A stretch of DNA of 64,000 nt from Candidatus Rifleibacteriota bacterium (GTDB taxonomy: Bacteria; Muiribacteriota; Ozemobacteria; Ozemobacterales; Ozemobacteraceae): positions 30,846 to 94,845 of the forward strand of contig CAJOND010000009.1 in the NCBI GenBank assembly GCA_905236675.1. The letters run 5' to 3'. This document shows, piece after piece, positions 1 through 8,211 of the stretch. A model generated the notes under the pieces. That model had not been told where the DNA came from. It worked only from the letters and a program-made list of their open reading frames with translations, and did not search any database. Numbering within the stretch: position 1 is the stretch's first letter; each line of letters opens with the position of its first letter. The position numbers were made by a program, and so were the translations under genes.

Positions 1-1
1 C

Positions 2-316
2 GTTCAAAAGCTAATAGAAATCAATGCTGATAAGAGATTCATTTACAATATAAATGTTCCTAATTTAGAACAGGATAAAATCAAAGGCTTAAAAATAACA
101 AAAATGGGTTTTATTGAATATAGAGGCGGTTTTGAAAAACGTATAGACACTTTTGGAAAACCTTACTACTGGGTAAATGGCAAGCCTTATGTAATAGATC
201 ATAACCCCGAATGTGACAATAATGCGGTCGCAGACGGATATGTTTCACTAACTCCCCTAAGCAGAGATTACACAGCTTATGCTGTAATGGATAAATTGAA
301 TAATATAAGTGGTTGA
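2..316 (+). CDS. surE: 5'/3'-nucleotidase SurE, C-terminal part (cut by window edge)
   Basis: The reading frame is open from base 2 and ends at 316, so the gene starts before the window. The visible 104 residues hold the SurE C-terminal pattern: INVPNL, then KGLKITKMG, then YRGGFEKRIDTFGKPYYW and a final DGYVSLTPL segment followed by the TAYAVMDKL helix. SurE is a metal-dependent nucleoside-monophosphate phosphatase of the cytoplasm. The catalytic Asp-Asp N-terminus is outside the window and cannot be checked. The stop codon is followed at once by a GGTTGGTGG-type repeat tract that separates it from birA. Confidence 0.88.
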   Translation, partial: VQKLIEINADKRFIYNINVPNLEQDKIKGLKITKMGFIEYRGGFEKRIDTFGKPYYWVNGKPYVIDHNPECDNNAVADGYVSLTPLSRDYTAYAVMDKLNNISG

Positions 317-362
317 TGATAGGCGGTTGGTGATTGGTGATTGGTGGTTGGTGGTTGGTGAT
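309..362 (+). repeat. GGTTGGTGG/GATTGGTGA word-repeat tract
   Basis: The gap between surE and birA is made of back-to-back GGTTGG, TGATTGG and TGGTGG words. The same words recur in at least six other gaps in this window (near 13.7, 22.7, 35.4, 38.8, 39.9, 43.0 and 61.6 kb). Confidence 0.75.
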
Positions 363-1131
363 GAATGTTGATATGCATAACAAACTTAAAGAAATAATTC
401 AATCTTTAAAAATATGGGAAAACCATGATTTACTTTGGTTACCCACAACTACATCAACAAATGATGATATAAAAGCAATTTGGCATAATGACAATTTCTG
501 CCCAATAATTGAAGTAGCAGATACACAAACAAAAGGAAAAGGACAATATGAACGCAAATGGGCTTCATCATCCATTGGTCAGTGCCTTATGTTTTCTTTC
601 AGTATCGATATTAAAGAATTTGAATTTCCTGTATCAATGATTGCAGGCATTGCATTAGCTATTGCTTTAGAAGAATTGGGAGTATCAAAATCAGACTTTT
701 GGCTTAAATGGCCTAATGATATATGGTTAAACAATAAAAAGCTTTCTGGCATATTAACGGAATCAACAACTATAAATCATGGTTTAAGAAGTGTTGTAGG
801 AATAGGAATAAATATATTGCCTCTGCCAGATAAATCTATCAATGCTATTTCTCTAAGTGAATACAATATTCATGTTACCAGGGAAGAAGTTCTAATTGCC
901 TTTCTAAAAGCTTTCGATAAAATATTCCATTTATCAGCTTCTAAACTCTCTGAACTTTGGAACAATTATGCTTCCAATTTTAAAAAAATAAAGTGTAAAA
1001 TCCAGATTTTAAATGAACCAGCTTTTATCGCTACTGCTTTAGGGGTTTCAAATGATGGTTCTTTGATGGTTGAAAAAACGAATGGTGAAAAGAGAAAAAT
1101 AATATCAGCCACATTAACACCAATTATTTAA
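361..1131 (+). CDS. birA: Biotin--[acetyl-CoA-carboxylase] ligase (BirA-type, no HTH)
   Basis: The protein activates biotin with ATP and transfers it to the carrier lysine of biotin-dependent enzymes in the cytoplasm. The ligase core is clear: a TTTSTNDD segment near the N-terminus, the biotinyl-AMP loop GKGQYERKWAS, KWPNDIW and KLSGILTE, then a small C-terminal SH3-like domain. It lacks the N-terminal DNA-binding HTH, so it is a mono-functional ligase that should not repress biotin genes. The frame is also open from an ATG at 334, but those nine residues (MVIGGWWLV) are translated repeat DNA, so I place the start at 361. A third ATG at 373 is possible. None has a good Shine-Dalgarno site. 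It converges on ymdB with a 34-bp gap. Confidence 0.9.
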   Translation: MNVDMHNKLKEIIQSLKIWENHDLLWLPTTTSTNDDIKAIWHNDNFCPIIEVADTQTKGKGQYERKWASSSIGQCLMFSFSIDIKEFEFPVSMIAGIALAIALEELGVSKSDFWLKWPNDIWLNNKKLSGILTESTTINHGLRSVVGIGINILPLPDKSINAISLSEYNIHVTREEVLIAFLKAFDKIFHLSASKLSELWNNYASNFKKIKCKIQILNEPAFIATALGVSNDGSLMVEKTNGEKRKIISATLTPII

Positions 1132-1165
1132 TCTGATGATATAAAGAGTGAATCAAATTAAGTAA

Positions 1166-1957
1166 TCAATAATCTCTACTTAATTGAGAATATCTGACTA
1201 ATTCAAGTTTTTTAGGGAATTTGCCATCTAGTTCAGCAAATAAACCTTCAACTTTACCTGGTCCCTGAGCACAAAGAAATTTTTCAGAAAAACCTGTTAA
1301 AAAACGCCCTACTACAGTTTTTCTATCTACTCCTATAACCCCATTGATGGCTCCTGTCATTCCCAAATCTGTTAACACACCAGTTCCACCATCAGGCAGA
1401 ATTCTGTTATCTGATGTTTGAACATGTGTATGGGTTCCATAAGCTATAGAAGCTCTACCGTTAACATGCCAAAAAAATGCTAATTTTTCTGAAGTTGCCT
1501 CACCATGAAAATCTATAATTAATGGTATGTTCTGAGGCAAAGTTCTGTACAATCTATCAAAAGTTTCAAAAGGACAAAAGCAGCTTTCCATAAACACGCG
1601 ACCTGCTAAATTAATAACCGCTATGCTCCCTTTATCTTTTTTTGAAAATATACGGCAACCCGTTCCAGCATCATTATCAGGCAACATATTATGAGGTCTT
1701 AAAACATAATCATGAGATGATACCACGTCAGCCCAATCAGCCCTGCAAAAAATGTGATTGCCTGTAGTTATAACATCTACACCGGCATCTTTTATTATTT
1801 TTGCATGCTTTGCAGAAAGACCATTGCCTGCTGTAGCATTTTCACCATTGACTATTACCCAGTCAGGCTGATAAATATCTCTTAGCTTTGGTAAAAGAGT
1901 AGTTATAGCTTCACGCCCAGTTTTACCATATATGTCACCAAGCATTAATATTTTCAT
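1166..1957 (-). CDS. ymdB: YmdB-family metallophosphoesterase (TIGR00282)
   Basis: A calcineurin-like dinuclear metal phosphoesterase; family members in Bacillus hydrolyse 2',3'-cyclic nucleotides and influence RNA turnover and biofilm choice. The metal-ligand motifs are all present: LGDIYGKTGRE at the N-terminus, NGENATAG, TTGNHIF, DFHGEATSEK and GTHTHVQTSD. The length of 263 residues matches the family. The open frame begins at 1975, but starting at 1957 (MKILMLGD) puts the first motif at the usual position. It lies directly after rny on the same strand, as in many bacteria, but a terminator-like hairpin separates them, so it may have its own promoter. Confidence 0.93.
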   Translation of the reverse strand: MKILMLGDIYGKTGREAITTLLPKLRDIYQPDWVIVNGENATAGNGLSAKHAKIIKDAGVDVITTGNHIFCRADWADVVSSHDYVLRPHNMLPDNDAGTGCRIFSKKDKGSIAVINLAGRVFMESCFCPFETFDRLYRTLPQNIPLIIDFHGEATSEKLAFFWHVNGRASIAYGTHTHVQTSDNRILPDGGTGVLTDLGMTGAINGVIGVDRKTVVGRFLTGFSEKFLCAQGPGKVEGLFAELDGKFPKKLELVRYSQLSRDY

Positions 1958-1980
1958 ATAGAATATTGTATCCATAAACT

Positions 1981-2012
1981 AAAAAAAAACTATGGCAAAT
2001 ACCATAGTTTTC
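1981..2012 (-). terminator. Rho-independent terminator after rny
   Basis: Stem AAACTATGG / CCATAGTTT with a 6-nt loop, followed on the minus strand by a T run. It lies 11 bp beyond the rny stop and before ymdB. Confidence 0.75.
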
Positions 2013-2022
2013 TTTTAGTCAC

Positions 2023-3582
2023 TTAGTGTGCTATTTCAACACTTCGAGTTTCGCGAATTAAAACGACTTTAACCTGACCAGGATATTCCATGTCGCTTTC
2101 AATTTTCTTCACTATATCTCGACAAAGTTTAGGAGCAGTTATATCGTCTACGTCTTCTGGACTTACCATAACACGTATTTCACGACCAGCCTGAATAGCA
2201 TATGCAGAAGCAACACCATTGAAACCTTTTGCTATTGTTTCCAAGTCAACTAATCGCTTAATATAAGCTTCTAAGGATTCGCTTCTAGCACCACGTCTTG
2301 AAGCAGAGATTGCATCTGCTGCTGATATTAAAACAGCTTCAGGTGTTTCAAAAGGAACATCTTCATGGTGAGCAGCGATACAATTAACTACCTTGGGAGA
2401 TTCCTGATATTTTCTAGCAAAATCAGCACCCAACTTAGCGTGATTACCTTCATCACTTTCTATAACCTTACCAATATCGTGTAATAAACCTGCTCTTCTA
2501 GCTAATTGTATGTCTCCACCAATTTCAGCAGCAAGATTACCTGCAAGGTTAGCTACTTCAATAGAATGCTGCAATACATTCTGTCCATAAGAAGTTCTAT
2601 AATTCAAGCGGCCAACAATTTCAATCAATTCCTGATGAATGCTCTGTATACCAAGAGCAAGCATTGTCTGTTCACCAGCTTCTTTTATTCTTAGCTGAAC
2701 TTCTTTTTGCGCTTTTTCATACATTTCTTCTATCTTAGCTGGATGTATTCGACCATCAAGAGTAAGATTTTCCAAAGTTACGCGTGCAATTTCTCTTTTG
2801 ATTGGATCAAAAGAAGAAAGCACGACTGCTTCTGGAGTATCATCTATAATGACATCAACACCAGTAAGATTTTCAAAAGCTCTTATATTACGACCTTCAC
2901 GCCCAATAATACGACCTTTCATTTCTTCGCTAGGAAGTTCAACAACAGTAACTATTGGATCAATTGTGTGGTCTGTAGCACATCTCTGAATAGAAGTAGC
3001 CAATATTTCACGAGTCTTTTTATCAGCTTCAGATTTGATTTTTTGATCAGCTTCGTTAATTTTGAGTGCAATCTCATATTGAAGCTCATCTTCAATCTTC
3101 TTCAAAAGAATTTCTTTTGCCTGTTCAGGTGTTAAACCAGCAACTCGTTCTAATTCTTTCTTCTGCTGTTCAAGTAGTGCTTCGCTTTCTTGTTTCAGTT
3201 TTGCTATTTCAGATTCTTTATCTCGCAGCAAGTCTGCACGTTTTTCAAGACTTTCAGATCTAGCATCTACTTTTTCTATTCTAGCGTTAAGAGCAGTTTC
3301 CTGTCTTTCAATTTCCTGACGTTTCTTTTGAAGCTCACGTTCAGAATTTTTGCGATCTGTTAATTCTTTATCACGAATTTCTTTAGCTTTCTTTTGAGCT
3401 TTTTGAAGTTCGCGTTGGGCATTATTCTTGGCTTCTTCAAGAATATTTTTTTCCTGTTGTTTCGCAGCTGCAACTAAACCATCTGCTTTTTTCTTTTCGC
3501 TGTTCTTCGCGATGAAAAAGCCGATTATTCCAGCTACAACGGCGACCACAACCCCCAATATATATACCATATAGTCAGGCAT
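2023..3582 (-). CDS. rny: Ribonuclease Y
   Basis: Membrane-anchored endoribonuclease that starts mRNA decay. Visible in order: an N-terminal membrane segment (VYILGVVVAVVAGIIGFF), a long charged coiled coil to about residue 180, a KH RNA-binding domain (KGRIIGREGRNIRAFE), an HD hydrolase domain with LLHDIGK and AAHHEDV, and a short C-terminal domain. The open frame reaches 3657, but the internal ATG at 3582 has a strong GGAGGA just upstream and gives 519 residues with the membrane helix at the very N-terminus, as in the family. The extra 25 residues of the longer form have no good ribosome site. It follows the parvulin-chaperone gene closely and is probably co-transcribed with it. Confidence 0.95.
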   Translation of the reverse strand: MPDYMVYILGVVVAVVAGIIGFFIAKNSEKKKADGLVAAAKQQEKNILEEAKNNAQRELQKAQKKAKEIRDKELTDRKNSERELQKKRQEIERQETALNARIEKVDARSESLEKRADLLRDKESEIAKLKQESEALLEQQKKELERVAGLTPEQAKEILLKKIEDELQYEIALKINEADQKIKSEADKKTREILATSIQRCATDHTIDPIVTVVELPSEEMKGRIIGREGRNIRAFENLTGVDVIIDDTPEAVVLSSFDPIKREIARVTLENLTLDGRIHPAKIEEMYEKAQKEVQLRIKEAGEQTMLALGIQSIHQELIEIVGRLNYRTSYGQNVLQHSIEVANLAGNLAAEIGGDIQLARRAGLLHDIGKVIESDEGNHAKLGADFARKYQESPKVVNCIAAHHEDVPFETPEAVLISAADAISASRRGARSESLEAYIKRLVDLETIAKGFNGVASAYAIQAGREIRVMVSPEDVDDITAPKLCRDIVKKIESDMEYPGQVKVVLIRETRSVEIAH

Positions 3583-3585
3583 GAG

Positions 3586-3591
3586 TCCTCC
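3586..3591 (-). promoter_or_regulatory. Shine-Dalgarno site deciding the rny start
   Basis: GGAGGA lies 3 nt before the ATG at 3580-3582. The upstream alternative ATG at 3657 has only AT-rich sequence in front of it. Confidence 0.7.
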
Positions 3592-3660
3592 GTGTAACTT
3601 ATTCGTTAATTTTTCCACTAGCCCTTCTGATTTTTCGGGTTTTGAAATATTAGACATAAA

Positions 3661-5358
3661 TTATATATTTTCAGGATATTCCTTACGATTAAATTCCTTG
3701 CTGAGAGACTGAACAAAAGTATCAAATACTTCTTTTTGTTTTTGTGGAAGAAGTTGACTTCTAATTTCTTCTTGAACTTCTTCTAATTTTCTAGTTCCAG
3801 CAGGTGTGCGGCCGTCAACTCTAATAAGATGATAACCGAACTGGGTTTTTACAGGTCCAACAACCTTTCCTACTTCAGCTTCTTTACAAGCTTTTTCAAA
3901 TTCAGGTACCATTTGGCCATCTGAGAATTTACCGAGATCTCCACCCTGTTGTTTTGATGGACAAATAGATGAAGATTTAGCGACTTCTTCAAATTTAGTT
4001 GGATCTTTTTGTAAATCAGCTAACAATGATTTAGCCTTTTCTTCTTCTTTAACAAGAATATGATGAGCCTGCATTTGAGCAGGAGCAGAGAAATTAGCCA
4101 GATTCTTATTATAGAAGTCCTTAATTTCATCATCATTAACAGTTACAGGTCTAAGCACTTTATCAAATAACATCTTAACAATAGTACGACGTGCGGTATC
4201 GTTAACAACTTTTGGATTAGCTTTTGCATAAGTATCATAATTCTTTTCGACATCATGCAAAGAAAGAACTCTAGCAAAATGCTGGTTCAAAAAGTCATTC
4301 AAACCTTCTCCACCAAGAACCTGAGGTCTAATAAAAGCAGGAATCTGTTCCAAATCTTTATATATTTCAGATACTTTTATTTCTACACCGTCATATTTTG
4401 CTAAGACAGCATTTGATTCAGCTTCTGTAATAGAATCTTTACGAATATATTCAGCTACTTTTGCATCAAAAGTAAAATTATATAGTTTTTTCAAGCGATC
4501 AATTTCAGCTTTGAAAGTAGCCATCTGTTTTTCCCCAGCCAAATCTCTTCTGATTTGAGAAGAAACAGTTTCAAATGCCTTAACTGTACCATCTTTTTTT
4601 TCTGTATATTTTACTATCACATAAAGATTTTCTGCGATTGAAATTGGAGCAGATACTTTATCAGCTCCTAAAGAGGAAAGAGCTGTTGAAATTTCTGGAA
4701 CCAAATCGTCCAAATGCATAAAACCCTTATCGCCGCCATTTGCTTTATTATCATCAATAGAAGAAGCTTTTGCTACTTCTATAAAGGATTTACCAGAATT
4801 TAAGTCTTTTACTATAGCGTCAGCCTTTTCTTTTGAATCTGTAGAGATTTGGAAAATATGATATTGATCTGGTTCTGTAAAAAGTCTTTTGTTATCTTCA
4901 TAAAACTTCTTAGCAGTTTGTTCATCAACATTAACTTGTCCGAGCAACTTTTTTATATGTTCGATAGATAAAGCAGCAACTGCCATCCTATGAGAATCTC
5001 TTTTAAATTCATCGGTTTTATCTAAACCGTCTAATTTTGCCTTCTTTTCAAACATAGTTACTTCAACCAACTGGCGAAGGAACTCTTTTCTTCCTTCTAT
5101 GGTGGCAAGCTGAGCAGCTGCTTGAGGAGAAACTTCTTTAAAAGCAGCAACTTCACGATCATATACTTCACGAGTTATCTTTATATCAGAAAGTTCAGCT
5201 AAAACATCTGTTGGACTACCTTTTACAGCTGAGGGAATAGGAACTATATCATTCTGTGAAGGCGGCATCATTGGTTGTGCTTTACAATCCGCACCACATA
5301 ACAAGGCTGATATAAGAATAATAAATAAAGCGCCGAAACGCTGATGTTCTAATTTCAT
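3661..5358 (-). CDS. Periplasmic parvulin-type peptidyl-prolyl isomerase (SurA/PrsA-like, two PpiC domains)
   Basis: Exported folding factor of 565 residues. It starts with a signal peptide (LFIILISALLCG) probably cut after CKA; a Cys at about 21 is not in a good lipobox. A SurA_N-like helical region follows, then a first rotamase domain (YHIFQISTDSKEKADAI ... GGDKGFMHLDDLVPEI), a helical insert, and a second, more canonical one (QAHHILVKEEEKAKSLL ... GGDLGKFSDGQMVPEFE, FGYHLIRVDGR). Two parvulin domains with flanking helices recall SurA, which helps outer-membrane proteins fold, but the length and order are not those of E. coli SurA, so I give no gene symbol. GGAGG lies 6 nt before the ATG, with a near-consensus promoter upstream. 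Confidence 0.87.
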   Translation of the reverse strand: MKLEHQRFGALFIILISALLCGADCKAQPMMPPSQNDIVPIPSAVKGSPTDVLAELSDIKITREVYDREVAAFKEVSPQAAAQLATIEGRKEFLRQLVEVTMFEKKAKLDGLDKTDEFKRDSHRMAVAALSIEHIKKLLGQVNVDEQTAKKFYEDNKRLFTEPDQYHIFQISTDSKEKADAIVKDLNSGKSFIEVAKASSIDDNKANGGDKGFMHLDDLVPEISTALSSLGADKVSAPISIAENLYVIVKYTEKKDGTVKAFETVSSQIRRDLAGEKQMATFKAEIDRLKKLYNFTFDAKVAEYIRKDSITEAESNAVLAKYDGVEIKVSEIYKDLEQIPAFIRPQVLGGEGLNDFLNQHFARVLSLHDVEKNYDTYAKANPKVVNDTARRTIVKMLFDKVLRPVTVNDDEIKDFYNKNLANFSAPAQMQAHHILVKEEEKAKSLLADLQKDPTKFEEVAKSSSICPSKQQGGDLGKFSDGQMVPEFEKACKEAEVGKVVGPVKTQFGYHLIRVDGRTPAGTRKLEEVQEEIRSQLLPQKQKEVFDTFVQSLSKEFNRKEYPENI

Positions 5359-5386
5359 AGAGCCTCCAAGTAATTTGTATCAAATT

Positions 5387-5415
5387 ATTATAACATTGAT
5401 ACTTTTATTATTCAA
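5387..5415 (-). promoter_or_regulatory. Sigma-70-type promoter for the parvulin gene (and probably rny)
   Basis: On the minus strand: -35 TTGAAT, 17-bp spacer, -10 TATAAT. The predicted start is about 20-25 nt before the ATG, leaving room for the GGAGG site. Confidence 0.75.
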
Positions 5416-5519
5416 ATCTATTTATTTTAATCAAAAAATACGCATTATAACTTAATTATAGACCCCAAAATCTATAGAAAGAAATCAGAAGCTATAAAAT
5501 GTCACATACCATAAGCAAA

Positions 5520-8063
5520 CTAGGCTTGGGTTCTTTCATCCATAATCTTTTGCATAATCTTAACTGTTTCAATAGCATCTTTCGCGTAGAAAACCCTGCC
5601 TTTGTAAATACTTTGCAGTTCCTTTTCCACATAATCACGAGTAAGAGCCGCTCCACCAAGAATAACATCCGGCAAAAAAGCCTTTCGATTCAACTCCTCT
5701 AGGTTTTCCTTCATAACAACAGTTGATTTAACAATCAAGCCACTCATCCCGATAACATTAGAATTATGTTCTTTTGCAGCTTTTATCATTGTCGAAATGT
5801 CAACCTTTATGCCTAAGTCAACTACAGAAAAACCGTTATTAGAAAGCATTATATTCACTAGATTCTTGCCTATATCGTGAACATCTCCAGCTACAGTAGC
5901 AAGTATCATAATTCGGTCAGAAGCTGTTTCTTTCTTTTCCATATAAGGAGTCAAACAATCAACTGTTTTTTTGACAACTTCTGCCGACTGTAGAACAAAC
6001 GGAAGCTGAAGCTTGCCTGTTCCAAAAGATTCACCAACTTTTTGCATTGCTGGAAGTAAGATTTCGTTAATTACGTATTCCGGTTTATATTCCTTTAATA
6101 ATAAATCTACTAATTGTTTTAAATCAGAAGAATCCCCATCAAGAACTTTTGATTCAAGTTTTTGAACAGGAGTTAAAGCTATATTGTTCTTTTGCTCAAT
6201 TTTAGAGGATTGGCTTTCAAATGCTTTTAGAAAAGCTGTTAAGTCTGTTCCATCTTCATTTTTATTATAAATAAGATTTAGAGCTAATTCATACTCTTTC
6301 TCTGATATAGAAACCAAAGGCAATATTTTTGCCGGATTTACTATAGCAGTGCTAAGGCCGTTCTTTACTGCTTCCGACATAAAAACGGAATTTAATATTT
6401 CTCTTACAGCTGGTTTTAATCCAAAAGAGACATTGCTAAGACCTAAAATTGTACTTGCTGATGGCATTTTTGAACTAATCAACTTTAATGCTTTCAAAGT
6501 TTCTTTAGCAGAATTTCTTAATTCAACATCACCACTGCCAATCGTAAAAGTCAAAGGATCGAAAATCAAATCTGATTCTTTTATATTAAATTCTTTTGTT
6601 AGTATATCTTTTATTCTTAGAGCAATAGAAAGTTTTTTATCTGCTGTCTTTGCCATTCCTTCTTCATCAATAGAAAGACAGATTAGCATAGCCCCAAAAT
6701 CCTTAGCTAATCTGGCGATTTTTCTTAATCTAGCTCCACCGTCTTCTAAGTTGACAGAATTAATGACACAGCGTCCGCCATGATGTTTTAAAGCTGTTTC
6801 AATAACATCAGGAATTGTTGAATCTATAACTAAAGGCAAATTAACCTGTGTAGCAAACATAGATGCGGCTTTTTTCATATCATTTATTTCGTTTCTCCCC
6901 ACATAAGCCACACAAAGGTCGACCATATGAGCACCACCTCTAACTTGCTCTTTTCCCATAGCCACCATAGAGTCAAAATCATCGGCTAACAAATATTCTC
7001 GGAATTTTTTAGCCCCATTTGCATTGGTTCTTTCACCGATTAAAGCTGGAGCTGGTTTCTGATGCACATCTACAGCATTAAATAAACTTGATACTTTTGC
7101 CTCTTTTTTTATTTTGCGTTCAATCGGCTTCAATCCTTTAACTGCTTTAACTACAGCACCCAAATGATCAGCTCTGGTTCCGCAGCATCCACCAACAATG
7201 TTCACGCCATATTCTTTTACAAATTTCAGATGAAATGAAGCGAATTCTTCTGGAGTCATTTTATAGAAAGGTTTGCCATCTACCATTTCTGGCAGTCCTG
7301 CATTAGGCATAACCAAAATTGCCCGTGGCCATAATTTAGACAGAGTAGCAACATGTCTTTCCATTTCATCTGGACCAAAAGAGCAGTTGAAACCAAGAAC
7401 ATCAACAAAATCAAATGGTTCAATAGCTGTAACTATGGCAGGAATATCTGTTCCAACTAAGAGGTTCCCGGAACTTTCTAGGGTCATAGATACTACGGTC
7501 GGACACCTTGTGCCTATTTTATTAAAAAGTTTATTGGCTGCATATAGAGCCGCTTTAACCTGTAATATATCTTGACAAGTTTCTATTTGAAGAATATCAA
7601 TACCTGATTCCCAAAGAACTTCAAATTGTTCAAAGTAAGCAGAAACCATGTCATCGAATTCTATATTCCCTAGAGATGGCAGTTGAGAGGTAGGACCAAC
7701 TGAACCTGCAATATATCTAGGTTTACCATCACCAGATTCTTCTATTGCTTTTTTTGCTATTTCAACAGCTTTTCGATTGATTTCTGCAATTCTGTCTTCT
7801 AGACCGTATTCTTTTAAAGTTATACGAGTTGCGCCAAAAGTGTTTGTTTCTATAACATCGCAACCAACTTCTAAAAAAGCTTTATGAACTTTTAAAACAG
7901 ACCTTGGGCAAAAAAGATTTAACGCTTCGCTACAGCCATCTTTTCCCCCATAGTCTTCAGATTTAAGCTGCTGTGCAATGAGGTTAGTGCCAGTAGCACC
8001 ATCGTAAACAAGAATACCATTATTAATTATGCTGTTAAATTCTTCAACTGTTAATCTTGCCAT
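5520..8063 (-). CDS. metH: Cobalamin-dependent methionine synthase, without the reactivation domain
   Basis: Transfers methyl from methyltetrahydrofolate through cobalamin to homocysteine. Domains in order: homocysteine methyltransferase barrel (1-310) with zinc cysteines in GFNCSFGP (C227) and GGCCGT (C293, C294); pterin-binding barrel (about 340-600) starting ALIGERTNANG; B12 cap helices (about 640-710); cobalamin-binding domain with GDVHDIGKNL, whose His729 is the expected lower cobalt ligand. The protein stops at 847 residues, so the roughly 330-residue AdoMet-dependent reactivation domain of the E. coli enzyme (1227 residues) is absent. That layout is known in Thermotoga-type MetH, where a separate protein reactivates the enzyme. 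No such gene is seen in this window. Confidence 0.95.
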   Translation of the reverse strand: MARLTVEEFNSIINNGILVYDGATGTNLIAQQLKSEDYGGKDGCSEALNLFCPRSVLKVHKAFLEVGCDVIETNTFGATRITLKEYGLEDRIAEINRKAVEIAKKAIEESGDGKPRYIAGSVGPTSQLPSLGNIEFDDMVSAYFEQFEVLWESGIDILQIETCQDILQVKAALYAANKLFNKIGTRCPTVVSMTLESSGNLLVGTDIPAIVTAIEPFDFVDVLGFNCSFGPDEMERHVATLSKLWPRAILVMPNAGLPEMVDGKPFYKMTPEEFASFHLKFVKEYGVNIVGGCCGTRADHLGAVVKAVKGLKPIERKIKKEAKVSSLFNAVDVHQKPAPALIGERTNANGAKKFREYLLADDFDSMVAMGKEQVRGGAHMVDLCVAYVGRNEINDMKKAASMFATQVNLPLVIDSTIPDVIETALKHHGGRCVINSVNLEDGGARLRKIARLAKDFGAMLICLSIDEEGMAKTADKKLSIALRIKDILTKEFNIKESDLIFDPLTFTIGSGDVELRNSAKETLKALKLISSKMPSASTILGLSNVSFGLKPAVREILNSVFMSEAVKNGLSTAIVNPAKILPLVSISEKEYELALNLIYNKNEDGTDLTAFLKAFESQSSKIEQKNNIALTPVQKLESKVLDGDSSDLKQLVDLLLKEYKPEYVINEILLPAMQKVGESFGTGKLQLPFVLQSAEVVKKTVDCLTPYMEKKETASDRIMILATVAGDVHDIGKNLVNIMLSNNGFSVVDLGIKVDISTMIKAAKEHNSNVIGMSGLIVKSTVVMKENLEELNRKAFLPDVILGGAALTRDYVEKELQSIYKGRVFYAKDAIETVKIMQKIMDERTQA

Positions 8064-8211
8064 CTAATCTGTCATCTCCATTTTTAATTTGGGTTATTTT
8101 AGCTTTTAAGACTAGATGAGTCAAGTTGTTAAATTATCTCGGCAAAGCTTTCTGTTTAGTCATAATAGTATTCTTATCTTTACTCTTGATTAAGTTAGTT
8201 AAGTTCGTTAA

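Noticed and set aside
2506..3263. Several plus-strand open frames opposite rny
   Set aside because: They are antisense shadows of the conserved RNase Y gene without start signals or protein-like sequence.
8064..8211. SAM or cobalamin riboswitch before metH
   Set aside because: No conserved SAM-I, SAM-II or B12-box sequence and no strong terminator/antiterminator pair seen in this short gap.
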